A stretch of DNA of 64,000 nt from Hirundichthys speculiger. Lineage: Eukaryota; Chordata; Actinopteri; Beloniformes; Exocoetidae. Made by a program: the position numbers and the translations under genes. Position 1 is the first letter of the stretch, and the number at the start of each line of letters is the position of its first letter. The DNA lies in assembly GCA_018398805.1 (NCBI GenBank), contig JAGFBZ010002326.1, positions 1 to 64,000 of the forward strand. Reading direction: 5' to 3'. The notes beneath the pieces were generated by a model. That model was not told where the DNA came from. It saw nothing but the letters and a program-made list of their open reading frames with translations, and searched no databases. This document shows, one piece after another, positions 1-12,146 of the stretch.

Positions 1-2112
1 CTCTAAAATTCTGGAAAAATAGTTGCTAGCCATTAGGAGAACACCTGCATAGAAATGATCTATTTGAGGTCTTTCAGTCAGGGTGTAGAACTCATCATAG
101 CACAGAAACTGCGCTGATTAGAGTCCTCAACGACCTCCTCATGGCCTCAGAAAATGGATTAGACTCTGTCCTTGTTCTGCTGGATCTCAGTGCTGCTTTT
201 GATCACGGCTTTTTGCTGCATAGATTAGAGCACACTGTTGGAATTAAAGGGACAGCATTAGGCTGGTTTAAGTCATACCTATCTGACAGATTCCAGTTCG
301 TCTATGTTAATGACGTTTCTTCTACACGGACTAGGGTCTGCTATGGCATCCCACAGGGTTCAGTTCTGGGACCAATCCTTTTCACTTTATACATGCTGCC
401 CTTGGGAAAAATTATCCAGAGCCATGGCATAAACTTTCATTGCTACGCTGATGATACGCAGCTGTACTTATCTATGAAACCAGAGGAAACAAAACCTTTG
501 GCTAAACTTCAAGGGTGTCTTAATGACATTAAGTCCTGGATGTCCTCTAACTTTTTGCTTCTAAACTCAGTAAAACAGAGGTTATTGTCTTTGGTCCCAA
601 ACGCCTAAGGAATGGGTTGACTGGGTTTACGCTGGCTTCCAGCACAGTTGTGAAAAACCTTGGAGTCATTTTTGATCAGGATATGTCATTTAAGCCGCAT
701 ATTAATCAGGTTTGCAAGACAGGCTTTTTTCATCTCCGAAGTATTGCCAAGATTAGGAGCATCCTCTCCCAGGGTGATGCTGAAAAATTAATCCACGCAT
801 TTGTCAGTTCTAGATTATTGCAATGCGTTGTTAGCAGGATGTCCGAAAAGCTCGCTGAATAGCCTCCAACTGATCCAGAATGCAGCAGCGAGGGTGCTGA
901 CAGGAATCTGCAAGCGAGATCACATCTCTCCCGTGTTAGCCTCCCTCCCATGGCTTCCCGTGAAATTTAGAATTGAGTTTAAAATTCTGCTTCTTGCATA
1001 TAAGGCCCTTAATGGCCTAGCTCCACGCTATTTACAAGACTTGATAGCACGTTATGCTCCTAATAGAGCTCTCCACTCTCAGAGTGCAGGATTACTCGTC
1101 GTTCCTAGAATATCCAAAAGTAGGTTTGGAAGACGGGCCTTCTGCTACCAGGCACCTTTTTTATGGAACCAGCTACCAGTTTGGGTTAAGGAGGCTGACA
1201 CCACCTCCATCTTTAAAACTAAGTTGAAAACATTTTGTTCAGTAAAGCCTACAGTTAGTCCAAACTATAGTGTGTAGGGGCTAATAGTTATATCTATAGT
1301 TGGAGTAGTTAAGACTAGAGTAAGCTCGTCTTAATCACAGGTTCGTCATAGCTATGCTGCTATAGGCCTATGCTGCAGGGGGACGCCAACATGATCTGTT
1401 GAGTGGTGTCTCCACTGCTTTTCTGCTTTTTCCCTTCCCTTTCCTCCTCCCTTCCTCCTCCTCCAGCTCATTCATAATTACTTGGGAGCACCTTATTATT
1501 GTAGCTGTGCTCCATATTCTTTACTTTCCTGTGGTTTGTTGTGCTGTTTTTGCCCCCCTTTTTTTTCTGTGTATTTGCAGGCCAGAGTTTCCTGGGTTTC
1601 ATGCTGACATGCAGTTCCATCCTCTGTCCATCCCGGGGTTCTCCTCCACTTGTGTTTGGGTGCCGACTGGCGTGGTGATCGGCGACCTGGTCCTCTGGCC
1701 ATCTCATCCCAGCGCTGCTACCTCCATCTGTTTATGTTTATATGGTCGTTGTATTTAGTCATTTGTGTGCTCTCCTCTCTTTGTCCTCCGTCCTCTCTCT
1801 GTCCTGTCTCCCCTCTTTTCTTTCTCTACCCGGCTGGCCTTCGGCAGGAAGGTCCCCCCATATGATTCAGGTCCTGGTCCAGGTTTCTTCCTCTTAAAGT
1901 GGAGTTGTTCCTTGCCACTGTTTGGCTTAAAGGTTTTTTTCTCCCCATGTGGGAGTTTTTTACCTGCCATTATCATTGATTGGATTTACTATTATAATTT
2001 TAGTTAATGATATTTGCTCGGGGGTCATGCTCTGGGTCTCTGTAAAGCGCCTAGAGACAATTGTCATTGTAACAGACGCTATACAATTAAAATTGAATTG
2101 AATTGAAATTGA
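1..2112 (+). mobile_element. L2-like LINE, 5'-truncated by the window edge
   Basis: This is a non-LTR retrotransposon copy. Its reverse transcriptase is broken into two frames and is followed by about 830 bases of 3' UTR. The 3' end reads as a short stem-forming segment (gtaaagcgcctagagac) and then degenerate ATTGA repeats, the tail style of fish L2-group LINEs. A second copy of the same tail lies inverted at 21371-21470, which supports the boundary near 2112. The L2 assignment comes from RT flavour and tail only. Rex1 or CR1-like relatives are possible. Confidence 0.8.
90..1277 (+). pseudogene. LINE reverse transcriptase (frameshifted)
   Basis: The first segment, roughly 90-608, carries RT motifs LLDLSAAFD (first catalytic Asp region), GIPQGSVLGPILFTLYM and CYADDTQLYL (the ADD catalytic pair). 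It stops at 606. A frame change leads to 617-862, and another to 801-1277, which encodes the thumb and C-terminal region (KFRIEFKILLLAYKALNGLAP, then FGRRAFCYQAPFLWNQLP), typical of L2/CR1-type proteins. An intact element would also code for an APE endonuclease upstream, outside the window. The shifts at about 600 and 830 make this copy non-functional as read. Confidence 0.8.
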
Positions 2113-4025
2113 AAAAGTTCAGTGCTTCACTGGAAGCAAAATTACAACTCTAATTTACAAAATAAAACTAAAACTAACACTGAATCTTATAGAAACTAAA
2201 CTAAAACTAAGTATTTCAAAACAAAAATGATGAATACAAACTAGCAAAACTGCTCTAAAAAGAATCAAAACTAACTGAATTTGGAAAAAATAAACTAAAA
2301 ATTAAATAAAAACTAAAATTAATGCAAAATCCAAAACTATTATAACCTTGTTCTGGACGACAACAAAACTTTCACATCATTCCTCCATGTTACATCAGAT
2401 CTGCTCCATGTGTTCACTGTCCTGCTGTTCTCTAACTGGTTACTGCAGTGCGCCTCCATCTAGAGGCACAGATGTGTAATGACAACAGAAAGTCCAGTCC
2501 TCTATTATAAAACAAATTCAGTTTTGTGGCATGTTTTTTAATTTCATATTTTTGATTCAAGTATAAAATAGAAATATGAAAAAAAAAATTCTTTCTTTGT
2601 GTTAGATTAAAAAAAAAACAAAAACCGTAATAAAATGTCACTTTTTAATTTTTGTAATTTTTGATTGACAATTGAAAATGGGAAGAATGAATGATACACG
2701 GATTGGTGAAGTTACTGACTTTTAACATGGACATTTTCATTTTAAAGTTCTCCGAGATGGAGGATTTGACAGAAACAAGGTTATTTGTAACAACTGACAA
2801 GTTGAACTCCCCATTTAAAGTTTCTGCTGTTACCACAGAAATTACCTGTTTTAATGTTCTGATTGTGCTGAGCCACAATCATTTTGTTGGTTTTTGTTTG
2901 TAGTCTTTATTTTTTCATAAAAACAGGATGACATTAATGCTTTATTTAAGCTTTATTTTATTTTACATTTTTTAACATGAGATTTACACTAAATATGTGT
3001 TACTGACAAGTGCTGATGTTAAAAGTGTTTGAATGACAAATGTTATGACACTTTAGTTCATACGGCAGCAGAACATTTCAGTAAAAGTGACCTTTACACT
3101 ACTTTTGAATTCATTATTTGATTCTGCGTATACAATGCAATTAATCATGATTAATCAGGGAAATAATGCGATTAATCGCAATTAAAGATTTTAATCGTTG
3201 CCCAGCCCTAAAAATATGATAATACATAATTAGAAAATTATAATACATTCTTAAAACATAAAGGGCGCAAACAAAATACCTCCCAAGTCTTGCCGTCTCC
3301 CTTAAACAGTGGCGCGGCGGGCGTTTAAGTCTCGCAGATGAGTAATGGGTGGTCAAAATGGGAACCAGTACCGCACTTTTGCGAAAATTACTTGCATCTG
3401 GATGTTTGCTGTGGAGGAGAGGAGACACAGAACTCTGGTGGAGTTTACTGTGCTCGTAATGTGCACTGGAATGCCTCACTGGTAAGGTAGATGTCTCATA
3501 CGTGTTCCTCTGGCTCATGCTCATCCAATGATCCGTTCTGCAGTATTTTAAAAGCACCGCTTCCAGGCTATGCGTCTTGGCGCAGCTGTGCGTCTTGCGC
3601 AGGGGATGTTCAAGATAATCAAAAAGTTATGATGATTTGATGACATTTCAGGAGTTGTCAGAAATGTGAAAAGGAAGAACTGATTTTATTTTGGGTGTGA
3701 TCCGAAGAATCCTGGATTCTGGATCACTTTCAATTTTCGATAACATTGCGCTGTTTAGTTGTTTTCGTGAACCCTAAAACCACAATGGGAAGGAAGGGAG
3801 TTCTGGAATTTTAAGAGTTAATTCTCTCAGATGTAAAAAGAGATTCGAGGTTGGCAGCCAAAACCAACAATCCAGACGACAAGGCAAGGAGGTGGGCAGC
3901 GAATGGCTGGATCGGGCGTTTCTATGGGAACTGAGACGAGTCTGGTTGAATGCTGACTGAAAGGCAGAGGTGTGCACCACACCTGGGCTCTCGTCGATGG
4001 GAAGGTGAACATTGATCTGAGTGTC
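2113..4025. other. A+T-rich non-coding stretch
   Basis: I see no convincing gene. From 2125 to 2345 there is a degenerate repeat of the type AAACTAAAACTAA, with a junction (aaaactattataacc) often seen at the end of fish repeats. The rest holds poly(A)/poly(T) runs and the palindromic patch listed separately. Short open frames here lack recognisable motifs. Confidence 0.5.
3118..3212. repeat. Palindromic ATTAATC-rich patch
   Basis: The segment contains the palindromes attaatcatgattaat and gcgattaatcgc followed by gcccagccct. This composition is common at the end of dispersed vertebrate DNA-transposon repeats. I could not find a matching inverted end or target duplication, so only the repeat itself is reported. 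Confidence 0.4.
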
Positions 4026-4029
4026 TATG

Positions 4030-4115
4030 TAGAGTATTGAAGGTGGCGCAGTGGGGTTGTGCACAGGAGCCCAGAGGTGGAAGGTTGCGGTTCAAACCCG
4101 GCTTGAGACTGTAAC
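4030..4115 (+). repeat. tRNA-like SINE head or tRNA relic
   Basis: The sequence tggcgcagtggg matches an A-box and ggttcaaaccc about 35 bases further on matches a B-box, the internal RNA polymerase III promoter of tRNA genes and tRNA-derived SINEs. A clean cloverleaf cannot be drawn because the T-arm pairs imperfectly, so a functional tRNA is unlikely. Confidence 0.45.
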
Positions 4116-4871
4116 ACGCGCTCAATAGGGCTGAAAATTTTGTTTCTCAACATCTCCGTTAATTATTGCCAGCTCAATTTCACTCAGGTATTGACACTGA
4201 AAACCTCTATAAAATTCAGGGATCTGTCGAAGGCGGATTTATCGCAATCTGTAAATCGAGGGAGAACTGTTGTGCTTGCGGAGGCGCGCTCTCAGTGCTT
4301 TTCTAGTTAGAAATGCTTTCCTGAAGTTCACTGGCTCTATTTTTTTTCTGAGCAGTTTGTTGGAACTTCTTGGAGTACAAAAGAAATGATAAACATTTGC
4401 TCCACATGAGCTAGTTATGTCTATATCAGGCAGAGGAGGAGGAGAAAAAAGAGGAGAACTCTACGAGTCCCAGACGAGCTGCCCATGAGAGCTGCTCCGA
4501 TCTGGTGAAAAGATGCTCCATAGCAGTTTGCAGGTACAGCGACCTGCGCTTAAGGCAATGCTACTGACGTACTGATTGGTTGAACAGATGGACGCCCTAA
4601 CCACTCCCATGCATAATGTATGCATTATTTGTGGATTTCGCAGGTCGTGGTTTTGGGAGGTGAAGATGCGTTCTTTGTGGGGAGCCCCTCCCACCTGATA
4701 TCCCTTATAGCAGGTTTTGGAGGTTTGGCACAAGATAGGGCCCAAAGAGTAAAGACAAAGTCTTGCATCTTTATCTTGAGTTACTGGGATAACTCAGTGA
4801 AGGAAATACAAGACATTTGTATTTAAATATTGAGTGAGTGAATCTGCAGAGAAAAACTTGCTGTTGATAAC

Positions 4872-5398
4872 TGTTGTGGAAAAAAAATCCAATGTCGATG
4901 AGAAAATCAGAATAGAATTTATTACAGAGAAAAGAGACAAACATACAAAATTATTGTGTGCACAAGGAGAGCAATCAGCCAGTACTCCGTCCAGAATACT
5001 GGCTGAGGACTCTGTCGTTACAGAGATGAGGCTGTCTCTTATACCAAGACAGCAAGGTGTTGATTCTGCTTACAGGTTTGCATACAGAGTGTATCACAGC
5101 AGGTGGTGGTGAAGGCAGAGACATTTGCCTTAAAACAGACTGAGTTTAGGGATGTCACACAGAGGCATTTGATCAAGAGGTTAGTTACTTGATGTTAATT
5201 GAATTTAGGAAGTCACAGCTGACCACTGCTGTGTCTCCTTGATCAACAGCTGACCCCCGTGCTTCTGTCTTTGTCACACATTATGATGTGTATTGGTCTT
5301 GTGTGACACAGACGAATCAATTTTAAACATATTTTTAGAGACAAATAAAATGACAAAATAACAAGATTAATATAAACCAAATAAAAATTTCCTCCACA
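4872..5398 (-). repeat. 3' LTR of the minus-strand element
   Basis: This 527-bp LTR is nearly identical to the one at 7890-8468. The difference in length is mainly a duplication of about 50 bases (acagaggcattt and gagtttagggatgtcata units) present only in the other copy. Its border is set by TGTTGTGG at the left and CCTCCACA at the right. Confidence 0.88.
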
Positions 5399-5653
5399 AT
5401 TCCCCTCTTTTGATTCACTGGGATTCAATGATCAACATCATAAACATGATTGAAAACAGAAACAATGTTTGACTTAGGAATATGGACAATAATATTCAGT
5501 GTTGGAAAACGGACAATCACAAAACTGAGTCATTGTCAGAGTCATTCTGATGAATCGTCATAATATCCAGGCGATGAGGGAGGATTAGAAAATAGAGTCC
5601 ATGGGATTTGTTGAGGGAACATGGGGTATACAGATCCAAAAACTGGACAGGAA

Positions 5654-6074
5654 TCATATTAGACAGTTCTTGACTAAGGGAATAATGCAGCATAAAAGAA
5701 CAAAAATGATGACTGAGGTCATTATCCGCAGCAGGAGAGACTGCCAGCTGTTATCAGCAATGAAAGCCAGCCAGAGGAGGACACATGGTCCGCAAGTATA
5801 GAGTCCTTTTAGGGCAACCACAGAGTCCTTGGTGAATTCGTCCAGCTTGTAGTTTACAGTTTCCAGGTGGAGCATGAGTTTTCCCATCAAGGTGAAAAAA
5901 GGGAAAGGAGTACTTTATTAGTGTTTGACCAGACTTTCCTGTCAGGTGGGACATTCGAACCCCAGATTGAGTCATGTGGGTCAGTTGGAGAGCGGCGATG
6001 GCGGGGTGTTTCATGAGCTGACACCACATAAGAGTGCTGCTACGTTCAGTGTGAGATCTTTTGTTATGCAGCAA
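5654..6074 (-). pseudogene. Possible env transmembrane remnant
   Basis: A minus-strand frame of 78 residues ends in a long hydrophobic stretch (SVIIFVLLCCIIPLVKNCL) after a Cys-containing segment. This resembles the C-terminal membrane anchor and short tail of retroviral Env proteins. Its position just upstream of the purine tract and 3' LTR fits env. No surface-subunit motifs or cleavage site are visible, so the call is tentative. Confidence 0.35.
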
Positions 6075-7115
6075 TCTTGAATGAACTCCTGACCACCAGG
6101 AAACAGGCCAAATGACGAGTGATCCAAATCAAGGGCATTTTGAGTCAAATAGTCCACAGCCTGTCAGTCCAGCAGGCTGCCATTGTCCGTGTCTGAGCCA
6201 ATGTCACTCACCAAGCAGAGGAAGGCACCCGTGTTGAGCAGTGTGTAGCTCGGAGTGCGGCCAGAGGCCTGATCAGCACTCCTCCCCTTCAGGTGAGATG
6301 TCCCCTCAGTTGGTGAGGACGTGACTTTCATCTGGTGATAGGTGGAGTAGAGCGTCTACTCTGATGCTAGATGATTTATAGCCAGAGGGAGGTCATCAGT
6401 TGGTTCTGGCACCTTCTTGCAGTTGGCTAGCATGGGTCCAATTGGCTCTCTCTGCAACTGTTACCGTCGTATGGGTGACTAGTGAGCAGGGGTGTCTGCT
6501 GGTTTCAGGAAGAGCTGCTTTTACCTGCTGAGCCATCTGGCTGTCGGGGGATGAGAAGTTTTTCGGATCAGGAAAGGCCTAACGTGGGAGCTGTTTGAAG
6601 AGCCATTTTCAGTTCATTAAAGCCATCTCTGTCTCGGGGGGTCCATCTGATTAGGTCTGGAGGCTGTAGACTTTTTCCATGGACAAGAGCAGATAAAGGG
6701 GCTTCAAGAACAGAAAAGTTTAGTACAAAATCACAACAATAAGAATAACAACAGGGTCACAGCTTGTTTTGTTTTGTTTTTTAGACTAACATATTTACTC
6801 TGGGCTTAGAGATCTGAGGGGACGTCCCATGAGGAGGGGGGGATGGCTGCTGTCTGTTCCTCAGACAGGAAGCTGTGAGAAGAAGTGACAGCAGCCATGG
6901 AAACCGGCTTCACTGATTTGCATGCATGTACAGTACTAGATGGTTATTGTCTGTACACTTTAAGGAGGGAGAAAAACAAACTTTGAACTTTCCCAGTCCT
7001 GAGCGTCATGACATTTTTACAAAAGGGTCTAGGTCGCACCACTGTAAATTGCTTTGGCCAAAAGCAAATGAGGAAAGGATCCTTAAAGAGAGAGAAAGAG
7101 AAAAAAGAAAAAAAG

Positions 7116-7119
<4 letters not shown>

Positions 7120-7175
<56 letters not shown>
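7120..7175. repeat. (TA)n microsatellite
   Basis: About 27 uninterrupted TA units lie inside the LTR element interior. Confidence 0.98.
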
Positions 7176-7180
<5 letters not shown>

Positions 7181-7889
7181 CTCAGGGGTCAGAGATGCGG
7201 AGTAGCATCAGAATCAACAATAAAAGATACATTCACTTTCTTTAAAACAAAGCGCTATGTTTCACATTCTTCCAAATCTTTCACACAAATCTTTCAGTCA
7301 ATTTCTCATTCAGTCTTTCCAACTCATTTAAACTCAAACAAACCGCTCACTGGAAAACCCATATTTCTGAGTTCAGAGAGCTAGACATTCAACACTCTTA
7401 CGGCCGTTTTTCTCTCACCTATTCCACATTGGAAACTCTCAGGAACAGAAAAGAGGTTTGGATTTTACCACAACTCATTTCTTTATGAGTCAGTATGCAT
7501 ACTCTTGTTAAGACTGCAAACGTCTTTGCAAAATCTGTTTGCCTGCCCCAAACAGTTAAAGCCTAACCTTCTGAGTTACTTTACAGAAGGAGCGTTTCAG
7601 AATAAATCTCAGAAACTAACCAGTCGCGGTTACTCCCGCAGACTAAACTTCCCCAAATGCTATGGGAAATGCTGAACCACCTCAGATCTGAACCTTTCGA
7701 GACCAAATGTGTTTTTGAAAATGAATTTTTCACCAGATCAGATTGTAGGACTTGAGTTAGTTGGATCCCAGCGTTGAGTCAGGACGCAGTGAGTCAGCTC
7801 TCCCGTCTCAACAGCAGTTTTGAGGTTCTCAGTCTCTGGTCACTCCGTCCAGACGGCCAAGCGAGGGACCCTACTTTGCAGCGCCAAAC

Positions 7890-8468
7890 TGTTGTGGAAA
7901 AAAATAAGATCCGATCTCGATGAGAAAATCAGAATAGAATTTATTACAGAGAAAAGAGACAAACTTACAAAATTCTTGTGCGCACAAGGAGAGCAATCAG
8001 CCAGTACTCCATCCAGAATACTGGCTGAGGACTCTGTCGTTACAGAGATGAGGCTGTCTCTTTTACCAAGACAGCAAGGTGTTGATTCTGCTTACAGGTT
8101 TGCATACAGAGTGTATCACAGCGGGTGGTGGTGAAGGCAGAGACATTTGCCTTAAAACAGACTGAGTTTAGGGATGTCATACAGAGGCATTTGTCTGCAA
8201 ACAGACTGATGGAGTTTAGGGATGTCATACAGAGGCATTTGATCAAGAGGTTAGTTACTTGATGTTAATTGAATTTAGGAAGTCACAGCTGACCCCTGCT
8301 GTGTCTCCTTTATCAACAGCTGACCCCCGTGCTTTTGTCTTTGTCACACATTATGACGAGTATTGGTCTTGTGTGACACAGACAAATCACTTTTAAACAT
8401 TTTGTTAGAGACAAATAAAATGACAAAATTACAAGATTAATATAAACCAAATAAAAATTTCCTCCACA
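7890..8468 (-). repeat. 5' LTR of the minus-strand element
   Basis: This 579-bp LTR carries an internal tandem duplication around 8160-8240 that is absent from its partner. A primer-binding-like site lies directly outside it at 7870-7887 on the minus strand. Confidence 0.88.
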
Positions 8469-8473
8469 ATAAC

Positions 8474-8617
8474 TGATAAGCACTTTATTTTATAAATTTT
8501 TACCTGCTATTCATACAAACTGATCGGTTAAAGTAAAAGTAATTAAAGAGATCTTGAAAAAAGTTTATATTTTAGGCAGCTGTTTGTGCTGGCCTATATT
8601 TATGTTCTTTTCTGATA
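8474..8617. other. Short spacer between two elements
   Basis: A+T-rich sequence between the TSD of the LTR element and the Tc1 target TA. Nothing recognisable. Confidence 0.5.
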
Positions 8618-8619
8618 TA

Positions 8620-10253
8620 CACTACACAAAAAAATTAAAGGAACACTTTGTAATCAGAGTATAGCATCAAGTCAGTTAAACTTCTGGGATATTGGTTTGG
8701 TCAGGTAAGTAGCAGAGGGGGTTGTTAATCAGTTTCAGCTGCTTTGGTGTTAATGAAATTAACAACAGGTGCACTAGAGGGGCAACAACGAGACGACCAT
8801 CAAAACAGGAATGCTTTTACAGGTGGAGGCCACTGACATTTTTTTCCCACCCTCATCTTTTCTGACTCTTTTTCACACAGTTTTGCATTTGGCTAGGGTC
8901 ACTGTCACTACTGTTAGCATAAGGCGCTACCTGGACCCTACAGAGGTTGCACAGGTGTCACTACTGTTAGCATGAGGTGATACCTGGACCCTACAGAGGT
9001 TGCACAGGCAGTCCAACTCCTCCAGGATGGCACATCAATACGTGCCATTGCCAGAAGGTTTGCTGTGTCTCCCAGCACAATCTCAAGAGCATGGAGGAGA
9101 TTCCAGGAGACAGGCAGTTACTCCAGGAGAGCTGGACAGGGCCGTAGAAGGTCTACAACCCATCAGCAGTACCACTATCTGCTCTTTTGTGCAAGGAGGA
9201 GCAGGAGGAGCACTGCAAGAGCCCTACAAAATGATCTCCAGCAGGCCACTGGTGTGAATGTCTCTGACCAAACAATCAGAAACAGACTTCTAGAGGGTGG
9301 CCTGAGGGCCCGACGTCCTCTAGTGGGCCCTGTACTCACTGCCCGGCACCGTGGAGCTCGACTGGCATTTGCCACAGAACACCGGAATTGGCAAGTCGGC
9401 CACTGGAGCCTTGTGCTTTTCACAGATGAGAGCAGGTTCACCCTGAGCACATGTGACAGACAAGAAAGGGTCCGGAGAAGCCGTGGAGAACGTTATGCTG
9501 CCTGTAACATCGTTCAGCATGACCGGTTTGGTGGTGGGTCAGTGATGGTCTGGGGAGGCATATCCATGGAGGGACCACAGACCTGTACAGGCTAGACAAC
9601 GGCACCCTGACTGCCATTAGGTATCGGGATAAAATCCTTGCACCCATTGTCAGACCCTATGCTGGTGCAGTGGGTCCTGGGTTCCTCCTGGTGCACCACA
9701 ATGCCCGACCTCATGTGGTGAGAGTATGCAGGCAGTTCCTAGAGGATGAAGGAATTGATACAATTGATTGGCCCCCGCGCTCGCCTGACCTAAATCCAAT
9801 AGAACACCTCTGGGAAATTATGTTTCGATCCATCCGACGCTGCCAGGTTGCACCTCAGACTGTCCAGGAGCTCAGTGATGCCCTGGTCCAGATCTGGGAG
9901 GAGATACCCCAGGACACCATCCGTCGTCTCATTAGGAGCATGCCCCGACGTTGTCAGTCATGCATACATGCACGTGGGGCCATACAAATTACTGAATACC
10001 ATTTTGAGTTGCTGCAATGAAATTTCAGCTAAATGGACTAGCCTGCTGCATCATTTATTCACTGCAATTTTTGGGGTGTCTTTGAAGTCAGCCCTCTGTA
10101 GGTTGATAATTATCATTTCCATCAAATGATGTGGCATCCTTTTGTTCCTAACACAAAACCCAGTCCACATCAGTAGAAATAAACAGCATTATTTTTTTTC
10201 CCATTGAGATCTGATGTGTTTTCAAAGTGTTCTTTTAATTTTTTTGAGCATTG
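8620..10253 (+). mobile_element. Tc1/mariner transposon, about 1.63 kb
   Basis: Inverted termini pair CACTACACAAAAAAATTAAA (left) with the complement of the right end, sharing the core AAAAAAATTAAA[g/a]GAACACTTTG. Both ends abut a TA dinucleotide (8618-8619 and 10254-10255), the obligatory Tc1/mariner target. The body encodes one broken transposase. Confidence 0.93.
8890..10020 (+). pseudogene. Tc1-like transposase (inactive)
   Basis: An N-terminal helix-turn-helix segment ([25 protein letters not shown]) is followed by a DDE domain. The first catalytic Asp is in LFTDESRF (near 9425) and the terminal Glu in NPIEHLWE (near 9800). The usual Asp of the DNARPH motif is His here (HHNARPH, near 9700). 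The protein is also broken by a frameshift near 9588 and by an in-frame TGA in a 54-bp tandem duplication at about 8890-9005. The copy therefore has three independent lesions. The family recognises its TIRs and integrates at TA. Confidence 0.9.
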
Positions 10254-10255
10254 TA

Positions 10256-10767
10256 TAATTATGCTCATGATGTGAACTTAAAATGATCATGTTTAAATGT
10301 TGTGCTGTTGTTAATTTTTGTTACTTTTTGTTTTTGTTGTTAATTCGTCTGCCAAGTTCCTTTTTTTTGAGTGCAGGCCCTGACTGCTCAGAGATCATTT
10401 GAGATCACAAGGAGGATGTGCTTATTATGAAGTGTGTAGTCATAGTGTAGTGCTGATCAGTGTATGTATTTATCTATATACTTATGGTGGACTTAAAAGG
10501 TGGTTCAGTTTTTATATAGAGATATAAAATGAACTCTTTTAGAAATGTCACCATTTTCAAGAAGCTCCTGAAGGCTATTAAAGGGCTTTTAAAACTATTA
10601 CTTTAAGCTGGATCTCCTGGAAGTTGGTGGTAGAAAGTCTCATTGAAATCTATTTCAATCAACTCTTGCAATGAGGACTTCAAATGTTTTCTTAATGACA
10701 GAACATTTGGGCTTTGGCGTCTAGACTCCAGTCTAATCAATCCCCACCTATTAGGCATACCTAGAAG
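10256..10767. other. Non-coding spacer
   Basis: A+T-rich sequence with no open frame or repeat border that I can support before the MITE at 10768. Confidence 0.5.
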
Positions 10768-10895
10768 CAGAGTGCGAATTATACGATGACAATTGGGGGG
10801 GGGGGGTCAACATTTTCTAGAGATGACAAAAATTACAATTTTTCCCTTCTTTAGGGGGGTCGAAGTTCCCAAACCCCCCCTTAATTCGCACTATG
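10768..10895. mobile_element. hAT-type MITE (AGTGCGAATTA family), copy 1
   Basis: A 128-bp element starts CAGAGTGCGAATTA and ends TAATTCGCACTATG, so the ends are inverted. It is flanked by the 8-bp duplication CCTAGAAG (10760-10767 and 10896-10903), the hAT signature. The interior is a G-run/C-run pair around tctagagatgacaaaaat. A second copy, inverted, lies at 23841-24029 with its own perfect 8-bp duplication. Confidence 0.9.
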
Positions 10896-11105
10896 CCTAG
10901 AAGTATTTGGGCTGATAAACACTAAACACAGACAAATGAAAAGTAATTTTCAAAACACAGGAGAGAAGAAGTCTGTTCTAGATCATCCAGTTCTCTGAAG
11001 ATGCAGCCCAAACCCAGAATAATAACAGAACATTGGCATACTCTGGAACAACCCCTGGAAGTATATAGAGATGATAAAATAATCTGGTACACTCATATTT
11101 ATCTT

Positions 11106-11550
11106 TGTTACTGCCACGTTTTCTTTTGCCTGTTTTCTATGTATTTTATCGTTATTGCAGTTGCGCACCACCAGGGGGTGCTGTAGTGCACTGTTAAGTT
11201 TTGTGTGCAGAGAAAAGGTTTGTTTTTGCTTAGAAGAAGCGATCTCTGGAGAGAGAACAGAATGTACATGCGGTCACCAAGTTAAGACTTCTAAGTTTGA
11301 CCAAAAGAAAGAAGATAACCAAACATAATTCCCCTCTGTTGGTACTTAGCCAACGAGGTATTGTTATATCCATTTATTATATACTAGAAGTGTTCTTATT
11401 TGTCCACTGTTTTAATTTTTGTAAGCTAATTATTGTCTTGTCTGTGCCTTTTAGTTTTCACGGTGTGGTTTGTGAATCTGACCAAGCTAGATTCAATAAA
11501 TCCATCAGTTGAGAGAACCACTTGTGTCTGTCGTACCTGGAGGAATTACA
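11106..11550 (+). repeat. 5' LTR of BEL/Pao element
   Basis: The LTR begins TGTTACTGCC and ends GGAATTACA. It carries a CTCF-like motif (CCACCAGGGGGTGCT at 11168-11182) and an AATAAA near 11494. Compared with the 3' LTR I count one extra C (near 11389) and one missing T (near 11420), with no substitution. Confidence 0.95.
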
Positions 11551-12146
11551 GTGAAAACTCGAACTGATCTGTGCGAGTGGAGGCGAGGCGGCATGATTAA
11601 AGGTGCAGCAGTCTTGCCACAGTGTGATCCGCACGTGCACTAGCAGGGACCGCGTATGGGACAGAAACACACGGTTTGAAGAGCATCACTTAAGATAAGA
11701 CCATAAGAGCTTGGACAATCATAAGTTAAGGATCTGTCTGAAGAAGAAAAAAGTATAAAGGCAAACTTGAGGTTGATTAATCAAACGTTTGTGCCACCAT
11801 TGTGTTTCTGTTTCTTAAGCCATAAGATTGAACACACACCTAAGTTTAAGGATTGGTGTATTTCATATTGTTTCATTTTAGGACATTTGTGACAGCAATG
11901 TGTCTTTTTTATTTTTATTTTATTTTATTTGAACAGTTTAACTATGAATCAATTTATTTAAATACGTTTGAGCATATTTAAGTTGATGAAAAAGTGATTC
12001 AAGTTACATTCATCTTGTTGTACTGAGATTCGTGTCACATTTTGATTTTATTCCACCTTTATATTTTCAACTGCCTACAGTGTAAGGGTGACTTAATCTA
12101 CATAAGACTTTTTTCACTGTTTAGAGACAAGTGACAAGATGTTGAC

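Larger units (their letters stand above)
4872..8468 (-). mobile_element. LTR retrotransposon without intact genes, 5-bp TSD ATAAC
   Basis: Two direct LTRs (4872-5398 and 7890-8468) bracket about 2.5 kb. The ends are TG...CA read on the minus strand and the flanks carry the perfect 5-bp duplication ATAAC (4867-4871 and 8469-8473). On the minus strand a purine tract (AAAAGAGGGGAAT) immediately precedes the LTR at 5398, and a primer-binding-like site starting TGGCGCTGC lies next to the other LTR at 7887. That fixes the orientation. The interior has no gag or pol, only a possible env remnant and a (TA)n tract, so the element is either non-autonomous or heavily deleted. Confidence 0.88.

Noticed and set aside
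1399..2007. Hydrophobic open frames resembling small membrane proteins
   Set aside because: They lie in the pyrimidine-rich 3' UTR of the L2-like LINE. The composition alone explains the Leu/Phe/Ser-rich translation.
4030..4115. Functional tRNA gene
   Set aside because: A- and B-boxes are present but acceptor and T stems do not pair properly. A SINE head or relic is more likely.
4834..5112. 92-residue frame repeated as a 104-residue frame at 7820-8134
   Set aside because: The repetition is due to the two LTRs of one element. It is not a conserved gene pair.
6926..7384. Protein with an Ile-Tyr repeat
   Set aside because: The repeat is the translated (TA)n microsatellite. No domain outside it.
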